A stretch of DNA of 64,000 bases from NCBI GenBank assembly GCA_029204225.1, contig CM055111.1:11295999-11359998 (forward strand). Direction: 5' to 3'. This document shows, piece after piece, positions 58,647 to 64,000 of the stretch. The position numbers and the translations under genes were made by a program. Position 1 is the stretch's first letter. Each line of letters opens with the position of its first letter. The notes beneath the pieces were generated by a model that saw only the letters and a list, made by a program, of their open reading frames with translations, searched no databases and was not told the DNA's origin. The stretch comes from Diphasiastrum complanatum. Lineage: Eukaryota; Streptophyta; Lycopodiopsida; Lycopodiales; Lycopodiaceae.

Positions 58647-59320
58647 TCATTCTGACTCCCTCTTAGGCTTGAACTGCTTCTCGGGCTTCTCTTTGTCGCT
58701 GTAGAGAGCTTGGTCAGAAGCGTTCTTGTGATCCAGGTGCTCACGAGCTTCAACTTCTTCTCGAATCTCGATCACTGCCTTTTCGAATGTCATAGCTGGA
58801 TCCTTTGTTAGCAATGTTCGGGTTGTCTGGAAAGATCTTGGTAAAGCTCGTAACAGGTACGTGAGCTGCTTCTCCGTCGATACTGCATTCTCTGTTCCGG
58901 CATAGTGTAACGAAAGGAACAGATCCTTCATCTTTTTGATAAAGGAGGTGAAATCTCTGCCGTCCCATTGTAGGTTTGTTAGCTGATCTTCAAGAAGCAT
59001 GATTTGACTGTGTGATTTCGTTTGAAATCTGGTAAGCAATGTATCCCACATCTTTTTGCATTGGAGAGTGTCGCGAGGTCAAGCGTTAGGCTATCTTCGA
59101 TGGATGATGACAACGGGGCTACTATCTTGTCGTTCTTTTCTCTCCATTCTCGTAGCTCTTTGCCGGTGGTTGTAGGCATTTCTTCGGTGCCATCTACCCA
59201 GATAAATAGCCCTTCTCCCTTTAGTATGAGAGAGGTCTTCACCTTCCATGCTAAGAAGTTGGACCCTGTTGAGTCGATAATTGTGCAAATCTTCGACTGC
59301 ATGCTGCTTATTGATGCCAT
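58647..59320 (-). pseudogene. Copia E Gag
   Basis: Start at the ATG at 59320 (MASISSMQSKICTII); FLAWKVKTSLILKGEGLFIW and KNDKIVAPLSSSIEDSL follow. A frameshift near 59045 leads to the second part, MWDTLLTRFQTKSHSQIMLL, NLQWDGRDFTSFIKKMKDLF and YLLRALPRSFQ (UBN2). The frame ends at 58647. Confidence 0.82.
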
Positions 59321-59434
59321 TGTTGTGAATTGATCTTCAGTCTATTTTGTTTTTTTTTGGTTTCTTGTTCTGAATGTTTGTCTCCTGGATCTGATAGCTC
59401 TTAAGCTAGATCAGCTCTCGGATATGAGCCTGAG

Positions 59435-59446
59435 GCTCTTATACCA
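59435..59446 (-). promoter_or_regulatory. Primer binding site of copia E
   Basis: On the minus strand TGGTATAAGAGC, one base different from the usual site, one base after the LTR end CCTACA. Confidence 0.7.
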
Positions 59447-59447
59447 C

Positions 59448-60300
59448 TGTAGGAAGAAAAGGTGTAGGAAGCTTGGATGTGAGTTTGATTCTGTCTGATG
59501 GTCTACTGCCTTCTATGATAGATTTACAATCCTCCAGAACATGGTCAGACATTGCTGATCTACTTTAGAATTTTTTTTGTGCATTCAACAAGATGAAACC
59601 AGTATGCGGAATAAGGATAAAACAGTTGCTTACGAACATACACCAATCTGACAATAAGGCATTCAATAATATTTAAGATAAGAAAATCATCTACATAAAC
59701 ATCTACTGTATCATCAGTGAATTCCTTAAGTGCTGTGTGACAAGTCCACGCAGCGCGTCGGCGTGAGAGGCACTAACTCTCATGAACCATATATGTTCGT
59801 CTTGCTTACTAGCGGACTTCTTGAACATCGATGATGTTCAATCAAATAGATGTTCAACTTGTTCCTTTGTTTTCAATCTGTTTATATAGATGGATAGAGA
59901 AAACACATTTAAGCTGATCAGGGGTTACAAGAACAGCTGGTTAAGCACGTTCTAACGGTACCCAAGTGGTCCGTGGAGGAGTGACGTCTTCCTTGTACTT
60001 TCCTGATCTCCTTTGTACTTTGAGGCGTGAAGATCCGTTGCCTTTTGGTCTTCGTGTCTTCTTTGCCTTTCGCATCTTCTTTTGCCTTGGTCCTCACCAT
60101 TGAGCCTTTTTGGGTCCACGACCATTTCTTCTTCGTGTTCGGGTATCCTTCAGTCAACGAACATTTGACTGAAACATTTGACCGTCGTCCTCGGGTCTTC
60201 ACTCCCCGAAGCTTTGGTCTTTGCGTCCGGACAGTGCCCTTGCATTTTTGCGGACTTGAGCACTAAAGCTAGCAAAGCTTTGTGGCTCGAAACAAATCGT
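59448..60300 (-). repeat. 5' LTR of copia E (right edge uncertain)
   Basis: Its minus-strand 3' end is CTTCCTACA. A TATA box (TATATAAAC on the minus strand) lies at 59880-59888. No second copy is present to fix its length. Confidence 0.6.
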
Positions 60301-62769
60301 TTCTTCAACTACCACATACCAATAGAAGAACATTGCTAGTCTGCATCAAGAGAACTTTGTGAGACATGAAAAGATGTCACATCGTGGAAATGGACTCTTT
60401 CCACAACTCACAAGGCTAACATATATCCATAGAACTTTGACTTATAAAAGAGGTTTCACCATCTTAGGAAGAGGTTGATCCTGTACTCAATTTCATGGTT
60501 CATCAATTCATCTTATGTTAACATCAAGTAACAATTTTTTTTTTTTAATCATCAAAGGTGAGGTGAAATTTTAAATTTTTTTTCTTTCAACTAGTGAAGT
60601 ATTGGATCTTCAAGTCATGCCACATCCTTGTTCTTGTGCATTAGGATGGATGAACAAAAATTCTCATATTAAGGTAGACCTACTTCTAATCAGGTCTACT
60701 ACTAATTTTCAAGATGAGACAATTTGTGACATTGTAGACACGTAATGTGGAGGAATTATTCTTGGTAGATTCTATCAACATGACATGGAAGCATCCATCA
60801 CACAAAACAAAAAACACTTTAAAGTTTTTACAAGGGAGTGTGTCCATGAAGCCAAAGAACCAAGTGCAAATAATAGCTTGCTCATCTTAGCTCACTAGTG
60901 TTGCAAGTTTGCTAATCATTCCAAAGAATTCAAACTCTTGAATAAAAAGAATATTCTAGATCCAACTATTCGAGTTCTCCCATTTCACTTGAGATGCACT
61001 TTTTGCTACAAAACTATCCATTTTTCTTTAAGATTTCACTTTGCTCCCACATAGGAATGCTTTTCATCACGTTGATCTTGTGTTTGAATTATCTTTTCCT
61101 GAAAGACCACTCTATAGAACATCTAAGAAAATGAAGAGATCGCTAAGGAACTAAAAGGGATTAAACAAAGGAATCATTGAAATTTCCACTAGCTTTTTAC
61201 TTCTCTTTTTTGCCTGTAAGTAAAAAAAATTGATGGGTAGAGATGTTGCATAGACATCTATATTGTTGAAAATTGGAGCATGTAGCAAGCATTTACATAG
61301 GAGAGAGAAAAAGAAAGACAAAACGTAATGCTTGTATTAGAATAATACACAATACAAAGTGAGAAATTGAAGAGGAGAGGTGCAACAACCTTAAATAGGT
61401 AAAGGCGTCACTACACTTTGTTCCATGGATCATTGGTCTAATTATTTAAAAGGACCAAAGCCCTCATTGACTACGACATAGGCACATTATGCCTATTAGT
61501 TGTTCTATTACAATGCACTACAATGTTGAAAAATGATTCCAAAACATATTTCTTTCTACTTTTTGTGATCCCTTTGTCTAGAAATTGCGGGGTTTTAGCT
61601 TCAAAATATCTAGCCCAATTTATCCAAAATAGGAGAATTTAAAACACTTCTAAATTTTTGTAATCATTTTCTAGTCTATGTTGAATATCCTCCAAAAATA
61701 CAATAGTACAAAACTTTCCAAAGTATAAATATAGAAGCACTAGATTGAGCATCTTGTCAGCAAAACAAACATAGAAGATTTTTTAAACAGTCACTTTATT
61801 CTCATCGTCTAAGAATAATAAAGCAACAAATTATAATGATGAAAATAAGTTTATATTGTGTTTTTCCTTTTACAAGCTTTTCTAGAATATTCATTCTCTT
61901 CATTTTGCATTCTCTTTCCAAAAATATATAAAAAAGGGATTAGTTACTCAAAGATGCAAGACCTCTATGCAAACCTTATTTCTAGCCCATCACAAAAATG
62001 TTCAAACATATATCTTCTTATCAAGGATCTTCAAGCTTTTGCACAATTTTAGATTGTTGACTTAAGTAAGCACAACCTCATTTTTATTATTCATGTTCCT
62101 TATAAAGTTTTTAAAAGAAACAAATCATTGACTAATTCACTTCTAAATTTCAATATCAAAGGTACATTTTCCCAAATGATTACAATGCACTCTTCTTCAA
62201 CATAGTCTCAAATGATTCCAATTTTATGTGCAAATACATTTTGCAATTTTCCAAATGTAAATGATATTTTGTGACTATTTTGCCCATTTTTTGAACACAT
62301 TTAAAAGCATAATGTACTTCTTTTCAAACGAAGGTCTTGCCTTTTCCAACCTGTGCGTCCGTACACCACGTGGCATGTCCAAACTAGCCATTCGAAGTCA
62401 AACTACTTATTATGCTTCATAATGTACATGTGAAAAAAAGTCAAAGTCTCTATTATGCAATGGAAGGCGTCGGGCACAAGCCATTTTGCATGATTGGGCT
62501 TTCCAAAAAAAATTAGGCCTATGCCTAGCCCCTTCCATAGTACAATAACCACCTCAAATTAGTGAATATGCAAAGTCAAGTTCACATCCACATGGTCACA
62601 CTGCTTGTGCAAGCACACAATTACCAATTTATTTTTTTCACAATATGACTATTATGTGCTAGCATCATTATGTCCAATATTTTACAGTATACACCCAAAT
62701 TCTAGTGGTAGCCATCTTTTAAATTATGGGCTCCTAGATGTCCACTTTTCACATGCACACCAAAATTCA
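60301..62769. other. AT-rich intergenic DNA
   Basis: No coding frame, RNA gene or clear repeat structure is recognised. Simple A and T runs occur near 60535-60580. Confidence 0.5.
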
Positions 62770-63113
62770 AGCTTGTGGGTGACCTCTTCATTGCAAGATT
62801 CTATGTCATTTTTAAAAGGTTTAGTCACAACGATCTACCATTAAATGATATACTTTTTGAGGATGCTACTATAAATTCTTTTTGGCAACTCATTAGAATA
62901 ATCATGCTTTGGAACATTTGGCTAGATAGGAACACTAGGGACTTTGGGACGTGGGATTATTTCATTTCCCCCTCACTTCTTTTCAAGAGGATGACAAGCT
63001 TGCTCTTCTTTGTTCTTCAGCATTTGCATTGTACTTGGTATATAGTATCTAATCTATGGCTAGTGTTTTCGAGATTAAAAAATTCAAGTGAGGGTTACCA
63101 TTGCCAAAAGTGA
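62770..63113 (+). pseudogene. LINE-type ORF2 tail fragment
   Basis: The frame holds FWQLIRIIMLWNIWLDRNTR, which resembles the segment after the zf-RVT motif of plant L1-like LINEs (typically LW.IW..RN.R). No RT core or zinc motif lies upstream, so it is a short tail. The similarity is limited to this stretch. Confidence 0.45.
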
Positions 63114-64000
63114 TTATTTTATCCAACTAGACTACAATCTCAAGCAACATTTCCAACTTGAAATTTAGTTGGAGATATAATTGGAAAACATCTACCCCTT
63201 GTCATAAGAGATCCAAAATCAACTATTCTACTTTATTATGTTCACTACATGCCATCACAACAAATTAAACTTCATTACAAGCAAATCTAGAGTTCAATCC
63301 CAAAATTGGAACCATAAATGTGTATGAGAAATTCTTCGAAGCCAAAACTTGAACTCACCACCATTTGAGGTAAAAACACGTGCAATACTCACTAGTCTAT
63401 GAAGGACTCATATGACATTTCAAATATTATATTTCTAAGCTCTCTAAAAAACATGCCACCAATTGGGAAAAAAGAAAAAATCAAATCACATGAAATACAT
63501 TCAATCGGAAGATCCCATCTACATCCAACATAGAAAATTAGATCGAGAATCTAAAACGAATTGCATATATATCCTATTTTGTCTTGTTTATAGTGCAAAC
63601 TAACATTCTTGTGTAGTGTAAAGTCCTCGTGTAATAGGGGCTCGAGGACCTTTGCTCAAGGGTGGAGCCTGTTGGAAATGTATACAAGTTCTCTTTTATC
63701 ATAGGTAGGAGCAAATATAAATCGAAATAAGGATAAATGAGTCTATTCGTGATGAAAGGCTTTTTGATTAAAAGTCATAATAATTCATCTGCAAACAAAT
63801 CGAAGTTCTAATGAGCTTCAAGCAACGACAAATTGACAATTACGGTATTTAACTTCTATGAACACCTTTCAAAATTTGTATAACAAGAAGCAATGAAGTA
63901 GTAGCATCATTGACGTGATGTAATGCTAACTAGTCATTCAAAACATTGATAATGTGTCTTTGAGACATGCAAAAAAACTAACAATTTTGCTTCAAAAAAT
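63114..64000. other. AT-rich sequence, possible LTR start near 63670
   Basis: At 63670 the sequence TGTTGGAAATGTATAC follows a purine-rich AAGGGTGGAG-cc, which resembles a polypurine tract plus the start of a copia LTR. No coding sequence lies upstream and the window ends before a second copy could be seen. Confidence 0.3.

Larger units (their letters stand above)
56100..60300 (-). mobile_element. Ty1/copia element E, minus strand, 3' truncated
   Basis: Read leftwards: LTR from about 60300 (edge uncertain) to 59448, primer site, gag, protease, integrase and RT, ending abruptly at 56100 within RT. No RNase H or 3' LTR is seen. It belongs to another copia lineage than A and B: Gag starts LDSTGSNFLAW-like and the primer site is different. 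Pol is well preserved but has frameshifts. Confidence 0.85.

Overview
The window is nuclear DNA of a land plant with a large, transposon-filled genome. Evidence for this is one intron-rich plant gene with canonical GT-AG splice sites, several Ty1/copia and chromodomain Ty3/gypsy elements primed by initiator-Met tRNA, a plant MULE transposase remnant and long CT/GA microsatellites. Nothing fixes the species. The mixture of old, nested, diverged elements with a long intron would fit a fern, lycophyte or gymnosperm, but that is inference.

Layout, left to right. Positions 1-1713 hold the 3' part of a small, internally deleted chromodomain gypsy element (G1). 1714-6480 is AT-rich intergenic DNA with hairpins and a 59-bp tRNA-like insertion. 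About 6481-15197 is a decayed copia element (A), into whose pol gene a second copia element (8393-13790) has inserted. A 151-bp GA tract follows. 15349-19870 is a jumble of minus-strand copia pieces, one joined to an unidentified open frame with its own poly(A) signal. 19870 to about 21960 is the end of another chromodomain gypsy element. 23558-25077 holds two LTR ends and a spliced MULE transposase remnant. 25198-30565 is a fairly complete copia element (B). 30566-35985 has microsatellites, an unidentified minus-strand frame and a LINE tail. 35991-42531 is a full-length minus-strand gypsy element (G2) of the G1 family with both LTRs and a target-site duplication.

The one convincing host gene is at 45768-55416 (+). 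It has 12 exons that join in phase into about 1385 codons, ending in an FCP1-type phosphatase domain and a BRCT domain. It is the plant CPL3/CPL4-like RNA polymerase II CTD phosphatase. Its 4-kb fifth intron carries a very old copia element with its own repeat structures. Downstream is a minus-strand copia element (E, 56100 to about 60300), then AT-rich DNA with a second LINE tail near 63 kb.

The more unusual observations are: gypsy LTRs bounded by AGTTA/TAACT rather than TG/CA; in-frame tandem duplications at both ends of the CPL gene; a minimal tRNA-like retroinsertion with long direct repeats; near-palindromic CGACA-TGTCG motifs repeated in the LTRs of separate copia elements; and an open frame fused to a broken copia element. 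I did not find a defence system, gene cluster or other clearly new multi-gene system.
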